Shown: positions 37,977-46,116 of the stretch, piece by piece
How positions within the stretch are numbered: position 1 is the first letter of the stretch
How the letters are laid out: every line of letters begins with the position of its first letter
Origin: Amorphoplanes digitatis
GTDB taxonomy: Bacteria > Actinomycetota > Actinomycetes > Mycobacteriales > Micromonosporaceae
Length of the DNA: 64,000 nucleotides
Assembly: GCF_014205335.1 (NCBI RefSeq)
Contig: NZ_JACHNH010000001.1
Location: 1 to 64,000 of the forward strand
Reading direction: 5' to 3'
The notes under the pieces: model-generated
What the model was told of the DNA's origin: nothing
Database searches by the model: none
The model's input: only the letters and a program-made list of their open reading frames with translations
Program-made: the position numbers and the translations under genes

Positions 37977-39109
37977 CCCGCACCGCCCAGCGGCGAGCTG
38001 TGCTCCGCCATGAACTGCACGGGGTCGACCGCGCTCCTGCTGGACCGGTCGTTGTTGAGGTGCACCTCGAAGTGCAGGTGCGGCCCGGAGGAGTTTCCGC
38101 TGGTGCCGCTGGTGGCGACCACCTGCCCGGCCGCGACCTTCTGCCCTGGGCGCAGGTTCGGCCGTTCGACGAGGTGGCAGTAGCGGGTCATGATGTTGCC
38201 GGCGTGCCGGATCTCCAGCATCCAGCCGCAGCCGCCCTTGCCGGGGTATCCGGGAACGTCACAGTCCTTCACGCCCCGGAACGTCTCGTCGCACTTGATC
38301 CGGGAGACGACGCCGCTCGCCACCGACCGGACCGGGGTGCCGGTGCCGACGATCAGGTCGACGCCCTGGTGACTGGGCCTGCTGGAGGTGCGGAACCCCG
38401 AACCCACGACCATCTTCTGCTTGCCCGTGCCCTTGGCCGAGAGGGGGCTGGTCCAGCCGGAGGCGGAGATCTGGTCCGCCGAGGCGCAGACCATCGCCAG
38501 GGAGTCGCCGACGGCGTTGGCCGCGCCGTCCGCCAGCGCGTTCACGATCCGCGTGGCGATCGGCTCGTGCTTGGCGTAGGCGTCGGGATAGGCGCTGATC
38601 TGCACCCGCTGCGCGGCCCGGGTCAGCGGCAGGCTCTCCCAGCCGTCGACCTCCTGGAGCTTCTCGTAGAACTTCTTCGCGGCGTACCTCGGGTCGGTGA
38701 CCTCGGCCGGCGTGCCCCAGCCGCTGCTCGGGCGCTGCTGGAACAGGCCGAGCGAGTCGTGGTCGTTGCGGTCGCCCAGGTCGCCCAGGTTGGTGAGCCG
38801 GGACTCCTGCATGGCGGTGGCGACGGCGATCACCCACGCCCGCGGCGGAAGCTTCATCTCGGCGCCGACGTTGATGATGATCGCGGCGTTCTTGATCTGC
38901 ACGGGTCCGTAGGGGCGGACGCGCGGCAGCTTGGACTCGGGGTCGATCGGGCCGCCGGCGCCGCACCCCGCGGAGTACAGGTTCTGGTCGTCGCCGTCGG
39001 AGAAGCTGCCGAGCAGGAGCGCGCTCACGCTGCCGCCGCAGCAGAGCAGCGCGAGCGCCGCGACAAGGGCGACGAGCAGCGCCGCCCGGCGGGGCCGCGG
39101 CACGTTCAC
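37973..39109 (-). CDS. VirB1-like wall hydrolase: lysozyme-like domain + M23 endopeptidase
   Basis: 378 residues from a GTG overlapping the upstream stop (GTGA). A membrane anchor (ALLVALVAALALLCCGGSVSALLLG) precedes a transglycosylase-like domain (ATAMQESRLTNLGDLGDRNDHDS then LGLFQQRP; the catalytic Glu is in MQES). The C-terminal M23 LytM domain has S-H-Q-G-V-D and G-P-H-L-H-F-E, the zinc ligands. Such bifunctional enzymes (TcpG, TraG or CwlT-like) open the peptidoglycan for Gram-positive conjugation machines. Placement after the VirB8-position gene fits that role. Confidence 0.88.
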   Translation of the reverse strand: MNVPRPRRAALLVALVAALALLCCGGSVSALLLGSFSDGDDQNLYSAGCGAGGPIDPESKLPRVRPYGPVQIKNAAIIINVGAEMKLPPRAWVIAVATAMQESRLTNLGDLGDRNDHDSLGLFQQRPSSGWGTPAEVTDPRYAAKKFYEKLQEVDGWESLPLTRAAQRVQISAYPDAYAKHEPIATRIVNALADGAANAVGDSLAMVCASADQISASGWTSPLSAKGTGKQKMVVGSGFRTSSRPSHQGVDLIVGTGTPVRSVASGVVSRIKCDETFRGVKDCDVPGYPGKGGCGWMLEIRHAGNIMTRYCHLVERPNLRPGQKVAAGQVVATSGTSGNSSGPHLHFEVHLNNDRSSRSAVDPVQFMAEHSSPLGGAG

Positions 39110-39657
39110 GGCCGTTCCCAGTCGACGCCGTCCACCAGCCATCTGCCGTCCGGCGCCACCAACTGGAGGGTGAGCTTGCCGGAGTCGACGGTGATCACGG
39201 CGTTGACCAGGCCGTCACCGATGGGCACCAGGGCCGGCCTGCCGACCACCCGGTCGGCGGGCACGTCGGCCGGATCGACGCCCTCCAGCTCCTCCGACAG
39301 ATCCTTCGTGGCGTTCGGCACGAGGCCGTCGTGCCAGGTCTTGGCCGACACCTTCTTGTGGTCGACCCAGGCCGCGGCGAACGCGTAGGCCACGGCCTCC
39401 GGCTCCGCCGATCCGGGCCGGGTGGTGGGCGACGGTGGGGGGTCGTCGTCGGCGATGACCCCGTCGTCATCATGGCTCGGATCGACGCTGACGGTCGGTG
39501 CGGTCGGAACGGCGTCGGTGAGCGGCGGCTGGGGATTCGCACCGTTGAAGAGGCGGCCGATGCCGACCACCGCCAGCACGAGCACCGCGATCACCAGGGC
39601 GACACCCCAGCGTGACCGGAAGATTCCGGTGAGGCCGCGTTCGAGAGCTCCGGACAT
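39106..39657 (-). CDS. VirB8/TcpC-position bitopic membrane protein
   Basis: 183 residues. One membrane helix (WGVALVIAVLVLAVVGIG) is followed by a Pro/Asp-rich linker and a small outer domain (EAVAYAFAAAWVDHKKVSAKTW..., ending GRWLVDGVDWERP). Topology, length and the NTF2-like helix start match VirB8-type assembly factors, but sequence similarity is too weak for a firm call. ATG 39657 is chosen; GTG 39660 is one codon earlier. It sits 6 nt after the VirB6-like stop and overlaps the next gene by GTGA. Confidence 0.65.
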   Translation of the reverse strand: MSGALERGLTGIFRSRWGVALVIAVLVLAVVGIGRLFNGANPQPPLTDAVPTAPTVSVDPSHDDDGVIADDDPPPSPTTRPGSAEPEAVAYAFAAAWVDHKKVSAKTWHDGLVPNATKDLSEELEGVDPADVPADRVVGRPALVPIGDGLVNAVITVDSGKLTLQLVAPDGRWLVDGVDWERP

Positions 39658-39663
39658 CACTTA

Positions 39664-41619
39664 TCACTTCGCCTCGGAGCGCACGCGCGGCGACGCCGGC
39701 TCGCGGGTGGTGCTGCCGGTCTCCGGCCGGTAGATCGCGAAGGAGGCGGGCCGCTCGGCCACGTCCGGCTCCGTCCATGAGGGTGATCGCCGCTGCTTGC
39801 CGCCGGCGACCGGTACCGGCCGGTTGTCCGTCGCCGGGGTGTCGTGCGGCGACTCGTTGCCGTCCGGACGGGTCGCGGGAACCGTGCCCTCCCGGGCCGG
39901 TGCCGGCGCGGTGTCGCCCCGGCCGATCGCGGCGTGCGCCGGATCCTCCAACCGGGCCTCGGGACGCAGGTTGGTCTGCTCGACGTAGACGCCGCGGCCC
40001 TTGCCGATCACGGGTTCCTTGGTGCCGCCGGCGTCGGCCACGTCGAGCTTGGCGGCCTCCCGCACGTCGCGGAAGAACTTGCGGTGCCACGAACCCGCCG
40101 AGGTGATCGCCGAGGTGCTGTCCTTGCCGCCGAGCTGGGTGATCCGGCGGTAGGGCCGGAGCAGCAGCCAGCCGACAATGCCGCAGAGCCAGACCAGGAC
40201 GACCTGGAGCCACCCGGCCAGGCTGGCCGTATTCATGATCAGGTCGACGGCGAACAGGTAGATGGCCGCGCCCGTTCCGAAGATGGCGATGTTGAACAGC
40301 GCCGCCACGACGGCGTTGGCGAGCCGCCGGATCCCGGAGCTCGCCGGCCGCAGCAGGCCGATGGTGCCGAGGATCGGTGCCGCGATGACGGCCCACCGGA
40401 AGATCAGGAAGCCGAGCAGCACCAGCAGCGACGCCGTGAGGTCGAACATGGCGAACATGACCGAGGCCAGCACCGCGATGAAGCCCGCGCCGATCCGGTC
40501 CATCCCGTTGACGCCGCGGAGATATTCGTAGGCCTCCGGGTCCTCCCGCTGGATCTGCTCGGCGACCTTCTCCCACTGCTTGTTCTTGGCGGCGATGGTG
40601 GGTGTCCGGGTGTCCGGGTTGTCGCGCATCTTCTGCGCTTCGTCCCAGGTGAAGGAGCGCGCGTCATACAGGGCGCGCCCGTACTTCTGCGCGGTGACGC
40701 TGTCGGCCGATCCGAGAAGCCCGCGAAGCCAGTTGCGGTAGAGCATCGTGTCGGTCGCGGTGTCGCTGGCGCGGACGGCCGGTGGACGGTTGTCCTTGCA
40801 GGCATCGGCCTTGCCAAGCTTGCAGCCGATGGTGGTATCGCCGTCCTGGGGACGCGGGCCGACCGCGTCGTGCACCACGCCCAGCGAGGTGACGAGGCTC
40901 TGGTCGGCGATGTTTGCGGACTTGACCGGCCACGCCGCGATGGCCGTCACCGCGACCATGACCAGGATCGCCCAGCCCGCCGTCGTCGTCGCCGCGCCCA
41001 TGTCGGCCTGCTGCGACCGCCAGATCAGGTAGAGACCGACCACGGCGAGGGTGACGATCCCGAAAACGCTGAAGACCTTCTCGTAGACGGCCTTGGTGGC
41101 CTGATCCACCAGCGGGTCGGCCCAGCCCCAGAGCTCCTGGGGGTCCCAGGCCCGCTCGCGCAGGGCGTTCGAGGCGCCGATGACCGCCGTCGCGACCATG
41201 AACTCGCCGTTGGCGACCGTCGTCTCGAACTTGAACTCCGGGTCGATCAGCGTGGACGCGCAGCCGCCCTCGAGGTCGTAGGTGGTGTAGCTGTAGCCGG
41301 CGTATCCGTACTGGCTGTAGATGCCCTGCGGGCCGGGCAGGGTGGAGGACTCCGGGCGCTCGGCGAACCAGCCGGCCAGGCCCGAGTCCGGCGCGCTCGG
41401 CGTGGGGGGCTTGAGGCACTCCGCGCGGTCGCTGGCTACGTCGGTCAGCCGGTTGACGCAGGCCTTGAAGTCCTGTTTCCACTCGTCCGTGCTGCATGCG
41501 CCGCCGGGGGCCTGGCGGGGTCCGGCCGTCGCGGGCGAAGGCGCGGCCACCGCCCACGCCACGCTCGCCACCAGCGCCACCAGCACTGTCAGCACCAGTG
41601 CGCACCCCCGCCGGACCAT
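39664..41619 (-). CDS. VirB6/TrbL-like polytopic membrane protein
   Basis: 651 residues from the ATG 2 nt after the VirB4 stop. A signal peptide (CALVLTVLVALVASVAWAVAA) leads to a Cys-containing outer domain. At least five membrane helices follow, including VFGIVTLAVVGLYLIW, AILVMVAVTAIAAWP, LLVLLGFLIFRWAVIAAPIL, LFNIAIFGTGAAIYLFA and LVLVWLCGIVGWLLL (approximate). The polar C-terminal tail of 140 residues is Pro/Arg/Thr-rich. The order and topology match the VirB6 channel component of Gram-positive type IV systems (TcpH/TrbL). It is probably the inner-membrane channel for the adjacent VirB4. Confidence 0.78.
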   Translation of the reverse strand: MVRRGCALVLTVLVALVASVAWAVAAPSPATAGPRQAPGGACSTDEWKQDFKACVNRLTDVASDRAECLKPPTPSAPDSGLAGWFAERPESSTLPGPQGIYSQYGYAGYSYTTYDLEGGCASTLIDPEFKFETTVANGEFMVATAVIGASNALRERAWDPQELWGWADPLVDQATKAVYEKVFSVFGIVTLAVVGLYLIWRSQQADMGAATTTAGWAILVMVAVTAIAAWPVKSANIADQSLVTSLGVVHDAVGPRPQDGDTTIGCKLGKADACKDNRPPAVRASDTATDTMLYRNWLRGLLGSADSVTAQKYGRALYDARSFTWDEAQKMRDNPDTRTPTIAAKNKQWEKVAEQIQREDPEAYEYLRGVNGMDRIGAGFIAVLASVMFAMFDLTASLLVLLGFLIFRWAVIAAPILGTIGLLRPASSGIRRLANAVVAALFNIAIFGTGAAIYLFAVDLIMNTASLAGWLQVVLVWLCGIVGWLLLRPYRRITQLGGKDSTSAITSAGSWHRKFFRDVREAAKLDVADAGGTKEPVIGKGRGVYVEQTNLRPEARLEDPAHAAIGRGDTAPAPAREGTVPATRPDGNESPHDTPATDNRPVPVAGGKQRRSPSWTEPDVAERPASFAIYRPETGSTTREPASPRVRSEAK

Positions 41620-41621
41620 TG

Positions 41622-44600
41622 TCAGACCTCCAGGTCGGTCAGGGACGGAAGGGCTGTCGGTGTCGCCTTGGCCGCCGTCGGCGTCGTGTCCAGGTGCTCG
41701 AGGAGGCCGTCCACGTACGACACGTCGACGCGGACCTTCTGGACCCGGCCGTCGACGTCGCGCATCACGAACTCGCGGAAGCCGAGGCGGGTCGACGACG
41801 AGGCGTCGGCCTGGGACAGCGAGGCCAGCGTGGCCTCGTAGCCGTCGTGCACCGGGACCCGGAGCAGCCGTAGCGCCTCGGAGGCGATCTCCTGGTCCTC
41901 GGCGATGCGGCCGACGAAGACGGTCGACACCAGGTTCTGGACGTCGAGGCCGAGGATGTCGCGCGGGTTCTGCGAGGCCACGAACGCCGCCAGGTTCCAT
42001 TTACGGGAGTCGCGGGCGAGGCGGACCAGGAACGAGCGGCCCGAGCGCCAGCCCTCCATGAAGTGCGCCTCGTCCAGGCCGACCATTTTGCGCGCCGACA
42101 TCGAGCCGCCGTAGCAGCGCCGGACCGCGAGGCGGTGTGCCGTGTGCAGCATCGGCAGGGCCAGGGACTCCTCCGCCGACCAGTACTCGCGCTCGATCTT
42201 CAGGTCCGGCAGGCGCAGGCCGGCCATCGTGATGACGGTGAGCGCCGAGTCGGCGCCGAGCAGGTGTTCCGGCGGGCGGCCGAAGAACAGCAGCGCCAGG
42301 GGCATCTCGGCGGTGTCCAGCAGCAGGTTGGCCAGCTCCGCGCCGTTTTCGTCCAGGGTTTGCAGGGTGGCGACCACGTCGTCGAGCGTCGAGGTCTCCT
42401 CGGCGGGGACCTGGCGTACCGCGTGCCGCAGCAGCGTCGCGGTGGTCGCCTCCTTGGCCACCTGCGGCGGCACCAGCATCGAGCAGATGTCCTGCACCAG
42501 CATGCGGCGCTCGGCGCGGGCGTTGGAGACCGCGATCTCGTACTCCCGGTCGCCGGCGGGGCCGGTCGGGAATTCGGTGCGGACCGGGGTCGGGATCAAC
42601 GAGTACGGCGCCAGCGTGCCCTGCTCCGACCCGGTCAGGTTCAGCACCCGCGAGTACGGCCGCAGCTCCGGCATCGCGCACAGCCGGGCCAGCGGGCCCG
42701 ACGGGTCGAGCAGGGTCACCTGGACGCCGCGGCGCGCGTTCAGGTATCCCAGCGCGCCCATCAGCGTCGACTTGCCACCGCCGGGCTCGGCAACGAGCAC
42801 GCCGAGGCCGGAGCGCTCGCGCACCTCCATCGGGAAGTGCAGGTCGAGGAAGACGGGGCGCCGGCAGGTTCCCGACGTGCGGCCGATCAGGTCGCCACGC
42901 CGGTCGCCCACGTTGGACGCCGCCTGGGGCAGCGCCGCGGCCAGCAGCTTGACCGGCATCCGCCGCACGTAGCCGGTGTTGGCGATCGGCTCGCCGGGTA
43001 TGAACTCGCGGGCGAGCTGGTCCTGGTTCTTCGGGTGCTGGAGCGAGATGCGCAGCTCGCGGGAGTAGAGCTGGATCAGGCGCCGGGCCCGCTCCAGGCA
43101 CTCCTCGCGGCTGCGGCCGCCGACCGCGATCCGGTGCCAGCCGTGTGCCCGGGCGGACTCCACCGGCAGGCCGGTGGTCATCTCGTCGCCGATGACCAGC
43201 GCGCGCTTGGCGAGGCGCTCCAGCTCCGGCGGGGCGTCGATGCCGTGCTCCGCGTAGTCGAGCTGCTGGGAGCGGATCATCCGGAGCCGGTGCTCGAGGT
43301 TCTTGAAGGAGCTGTTGGAGCCGAGGATGTCGATGCGTGAGGAGAGCTCCATCGGCCACGGCAGGCGCTCGTGGAAGTGCATCCACGGCTCGTGCTTCTC
43401 CGGGATCTCCAGCGGCTCCATCCGGCCGACGGAGAGGACGGCGACGTGCCGCTCCTCGCCGGTCATCCGGTTGACCAGCTTCACGGTCGAGCCGTACGGG
43501 GTGCGGTAGCGCTCGACCTGCTCGGTCAGGGCCAGCAGGTCGCCGCGCTCCCAGTGGCCGTTCGAGATCGGCGAGAGCGGGCCGGGCGGGGCCATGCAGA
43601 GCGCGACCGAGCGGAAGAGCAGCCACTCCAGCTCCGGCGGGGTGACCCGGCGGCCGCGCATGCCGAACGCGTTGAGCACCTCGTCGAACTGCTCGACGGT
43701 GCGGCCGAGCTTGCGGCGTTCGGAGTCGGAGGTGCCCTTGCCGAACATCCGCAGGATGCGCTCGGAGAACGTGTCGCCGAGCGAGCGGCGGGCGAAGGTG
43801 ACGCCGAGGTAGGTCTGTCCCTCGGCGTGGTTGACGGAGAGCAGGTGGCGCTGCGCCGAGACGAGGTGGTCCGACCACGAGGTGGCGCCGGAGACGTCGG
43901 GCAGCGGCTTCGCCGTGTGCGAGTCGACGGTGCGGGCCCACTCGTCGGCCGGGAAGGGCCGGTTGGTGCGGCGCAGGTGCAGCCGGAAGCCGGCCAGGCC
44001 CGCGTACTGCTCGGAGATCGCGGCGAGCAGCGCCTCGCGCTCGGCGTCGGGCCGGAAGGCCCAGCGCACCTCGGGCAGCGAGTACCAGGCCGTGACCGTG
44101 CCCTGTGTGAACGTCAGGTGCCCGGCGATCTCGCTGATCTCCAGCTCGATGGCGGGGTCGCGGTCGCTGAACTTGAGCTTGTGCGGGCGCAGCGCCGCGG
44201 CCTTCGGGCGGACCGCCGGCAGGTTCGCCGGCTCGTCGCGGTCCTTGTTCTTGCGGCCCCTGCGCTTGGCGGGCGCCTTTTCGCGGGTGGCCGGCGCCCG
44301 CTCCGGCATCGGCGCGGGCAGGTCGGCGTGCACCTCGGACCCGGGCACCAGCGGGCCGTACGGCTCGACCGGGCGTACCGGCGTCACGCCGGGCGAGACG
44401 GTCTGCCAGAGCGGCGGGGTCTGCACGGGCAGGACGGGTGCGGGATCGGGCCGGTGCGCGACGGGCGCCGCGGCGACCACGGGCAGCGCGCCGGGGCGGG
44501 CCTCCTCCGGCCAGTCGTCGAAGTCGGACTCGGGCGCCTCGCGCTCGTCGTAGAAGTCGGCCTGCGGCCCGACCGGCGCCCGCATGAAGGGCGAGACGGG

Positions 44601-45089
44601 TGCGTCGGCGGGGCGGAGGTCGCCGGGTGGCGGCACCGGTGGCGGGGGCGCGACCAGTGACTCGGGCGCGGGCGTCTCGGTGACGGGTGCGACGGGGGCG
44701 GCCCCGGGGCCGGCGGCGGGCGGCGCGGACGTCTGGCGGCGCTCGTCCGCGCCGTCGAAGTCGAAGCCGAAGTCGAAGTCGGCGTCCGGGTCGTCGGGCG
44801 GCGGCTCGACCGGCGCGGCCGGACCGGGTACCGGCTTCGCGGCGGGTGTGCCGCCGAAGAGATCGAGGAACGGCGAATCGATGTCCATCGGGTCGACCTG
44901 CGGGCCGCCGTTGGTGCGCGGCCGGACCGGCTGCGGTGCCTGGAACACCGCTACCGCGCCGTGCCCCGGGCCGGGCACCTGTTCAAGATTCTCATCTGGA
45001 GAGTAGTGGTCTGGTCGCACACCGTTACTCTGTCTGCCCGTAATGTGGGCGTCCGCGCGGGAATGCCCGGGCGGTGGGGAAGCGGTCAT
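41622..45089 (-). CDS. VirB4-like type IV secretion ATPase
   Basis: 1155 residues from the ATG at 45089. Residues 1-270 are Pro/Asp/Ala-rich and low complexity. The core has Walker A EPGGGKSTLMG near 763, Walker B VGLDEAHF near 1000 and the ASQNPRDILG sensor, all typical of VirB4/TraC. VirB4 energises assembly and substrate movement. The start was set by context: a 16-codon frame with a strong ribosome site overlaps both the upstream stop and this ATG. Other in-frame ATGs at 45110 and 45173 lack a ribosome site or overlap the previous gene by 41 nt. Confidence 0.88.
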   Translation of the reverse strand: MTASPPPGHSRADAHITGRQSNGVRPDHYSPDENLEQVPGPGHGAVAVFQAPQPVRPRTNGGPQVDPMDIDSPFLDLFGGTPAAKPVPGPAAPVEPPPDDPDADFDFGFDFDGADERRQTSAPPAAGPGAAPVAPVTETPAPESLVAPPPPVPPPGDLRPADAPVSPFMRAPVGPQADFYDEREAPESDFDDWPEEARPGALPVVAAAPVAHRPDPAPVLPVQTPPLWQTVSPGVTPVRPVEPYGPLVPGSEVHADLPAPMPERAPATREKAPAKRRGRKNKDRDEPANLPAVRPKAAALRPHKLKFSDRDPAIELEISEIAGHLTFTQGTVTAWYSLPEVRWAFRPDAEREALLAAISEQYAGLAGFRLHLRRTNRPFPADEWARTVDSHTAKPLPDVSGATSWSDHLVSAQRHLLSVNHAEGQTYLGVTFARRSLGDTFSERILRMFGKGTSDSERRKLGRTVEQFDEVLNAFGMRGRRVTPPELEWLLFRSVALCMAPPGPLSPISNGHWERGDLLALTEQVERYRTPYGSTVKLVNRMTGEERHVAVLSVGRMEPLEIPEKHEPWMHFHERLPWPMELSSRIDILGSNSSFKNLEHRLRMIRSQQLDYAEHGIDAPPELERLAKRALVIGDEMTTGLPVESARAHGWHRIAVGGRSREECLERARRLIQLYSRELRISLQHPKNQDQLAREFIPGEPIANTGYVRRMPVKLLAAALPQAASNVGDRRGDLIGRTSGTCRRPVFLDLHFPMEVRERSGLGVLVAEPGGGKSTLMGALGYLNARRGVQVTLLDPSGPLARLCAMPELRPYSRVLNLTGSEQGTLAPYSLIPTPVRTEFPTGPAGDREYEIAVSNARAERRMLVQDICSMLVPPQVAKEATTATLLRHAVRQVPAEETSTLDDVVATLQTLDENGAELANLLLDTAEMPLALLFFGRPPEHLLGADSALTVITMAGLRLPDLKIEREYWSAEESLALPMLHTAHRLAVRRCYGGSMSARKMVGLDEAHFMEGWRSGRSFLVRLARDSRKWNLAAFVASQNPRDILGLDVQNLVSTVFVGRIAEDQEIASEALRLLRVPVHDGYEATLASLSQADASSSTRLGFREFVMRDVDGRVQKVRVDVSYVDGLLEHLDTTPTAAKATPTALPSLTDLEV

Positions 45090-45136
45090 GAACGGGCCCC
45101 GTTCGGGCATGCAGCGTGAGAGGCGAAACTGGTCAT
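45086..45136 (-). CDS. 16-codon coupling mini-ORF before virB4
   Basis: ATG 45136 is preceded at 5 nt by GGGAGGAG, the strongest ribosome site in the operon, and overlaps the stop of the VirB3-like gene (ATGA). It encodes MTSFASHAACPNGARS and stops at a TGA that overlaps the VirB4-like ATG (ATGA). It could be a leader that couples translation. Alternatively the true VirB4 start may be here with a +1/-1 shift or a sequence error. Confidence 0.55.
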   Translation of the reverse strand: MTSFASHAACPNGARS

Positions 45137-45495
45137 ACCAACTCCTCCCGAACCCGGATGCGCGTGGCGACAAGTCTCGGGTCGCGCTGTTCGACGGCAG
45201 GCTCGCGGGTGCGGCGCCAGTCGGTGAGCGCGGTACGGATGACCATGCGGGCGGGGCGGTCGGGGTCGACGTGCCGGAACACGTAGGACGTCGTGACCAT
45301 GGCCAGGGCGATCTCCCAGGCGGGGAAGGCGTCGAACTCCCAGGTCAGCATGTAGTGCAAAAACACGAACAAAGGTACTAGTAGGACGAACATTCCGTAC
45401 TGCGCATATGGCAGGTGCAGGGGCAGCGTGTACCCGGGCGGGCCCAGGTAGACCAGGCGTGCCCGGTAGATGTCGTCATCGGTGCGCAGCCGCAT
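45133..45495 (-). CDS. VirB3/PrgI-like small membrane protein
   Basis: 120 residues with two close membrane helices (YGMFVLLVPLFVFLHYML and WEIALAMVTTSYVF) after a short cytosolic head, and a basic tail. Size, helix pair and position directly before virB4 are those of VirB3/PrgI components. Sequence is not diagnostic alone. It starts 17 nt after the VirB2-like stop. Confidence 0.68.
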   Translation of the reverse strand: MRLRTDDDIYRARLVYLGPPGYTLPLHLPYAQYGMFVLLVPLFVFLHYMLTWEFDAFPAWEIALAMVTTSYVFRHVDPDRPARMVIRTALTDWRRTREPAVEQRDPRLVATRIRVREELV

Positions 45496-45511
45496 GTGTC
45501 CGCCCGCGGCC

Positions 45512-45805
45512 TCAGGTGAAGATGAGGTCGATGAGGAAATCGCCGACGAAGAACAGCGTCGCGGCGCCCGCGATGAAGGCGAGGCCGACGATGGCGATCG
45601 CGGAACTGGTCAGCACCTTGGAGATCTCGCCGCGGCTCGCCCGGCCGATGAAGATGACGCCGAGGACGGCCAGCAGGATCGGTGCGATGTTGCTGGCGAA
45701 GAAGGTGACGACGCCCTCGGTGTTGATGCCCTTGGGATCGGGGGCCGCCAGGGTGCCTTGGTGCACGGTTGCCGCGACCTGCGCGACGAGCTCTGTGGCG
45801 ATCAT
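45512..45805 (-). CDS. VirB2-like small membrane protein (pilin-like)
   Basis: 97 residues from the ATG at 45805 with GGGAGGT 7 nt upstream; the open frame continues to 45883 without a ribosome site. Two membrane helices (NIAPILLAVLGVIFIG and AIAIVGLAFIAGAATLFFVG) joined by a polar, positively charged loop (RASRGEISK) match the VirB2/TrbC layout. It is the first gene of the type IV-like operon, whose promoter must lie in the 311-bp region shared with folP. Confidence 0.68.
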   Translation of the reverse strand: MIATELVAQVAATVHQGTLAAPDPKGINTEGVVTFFASNIAPILLAVLGVIFIGRASRGEISKVLTSSAIAIVGLAFIAGAATLFFVGDFLIDLIFT

Positions 45806-45895
45806 CGGTAAACCTCCCGGGTGCCTGGCGTGAGGGCGCCGAGCACACTGCAGTAATAAAGCCTCGCTGACGGCAACGCCCATATGGTGCTACTT

Positions 45896-45921
45896 ACAGC
45901 TCACCACGTCGAGTGAGCTGT
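45896..45921. promoter_or_regulatory. Operator-like inverted repeat, 9-bp arms
   Basis: ACAGCTCAC (45896-45904) and GTGAGCTGT (45913-45921) are perfectly complementary across an 8-nt spacer. The spacing is typical of a dimeric helix-turn-helix repressor site. It lies 91 nt upstream of the VirB2-like start. Confidence 0.55.
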
Positions 45922-45991
45922 TCGGGGCGCTCCTGTCCTACCCAAAGCCCGTCTGCTCTCTTCGGTCCTTCAATGATGCCCAGGTCTGAAG

Positions 45992-46006
45992 AGTACGGGC
46001 CGTACT
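45992..46006. promoter_or_regulatory. Palindrome AGTACGG-G-CCGTACT
   Basis: Perfect 7-bp arms around one central base, midway between the divergent starts. It is a candidate second operator. Confidence 0.5.
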
Positions 46007-46104
46007 TCTTACCTACAAGCTGCCCGATTCGTTACCGAAGGTAAAGGCGTGACTGAACATGAGTCATGTGCGATCGTACGCCTGTTCGAAAACCTGCGGG
46101 CCGG

Positions 46105-46110
46105 TACCGT
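46105..46110 (+). promoter_or_regulatory. Putative -10 box (TACCGT) of folP
   Basis: TACCGT ends 6 nt before the GTG at 46117. The folP operon thus has its own leaderless promoter and does not depend on the ftsH-folE transcript. Confidence 0.5.
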
Positions 46111-46116
46111 CTTCCT

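Larger units (their letters stand above)
45806..46116. promoter_or_regulatory. Divergent control region between type IV-like operon and folP
   Basis: 311 bp without a gene and less GC-rich than its surroundings. It holds two clear palindromes (45896-45921 and 45992-46006), a small TTACC-GAA-GGTAA repeat near 46033 and the folP -10 box. No riboswitch is recognised. Confidence 0.55.

Noticed and set aside
33000..46100. Integrative conjugative element
   Set aside because: No integrase, relaxase, replication gene, tRNA target or flanking direct repeats are visible. Treated as a chromosomal apparatus.
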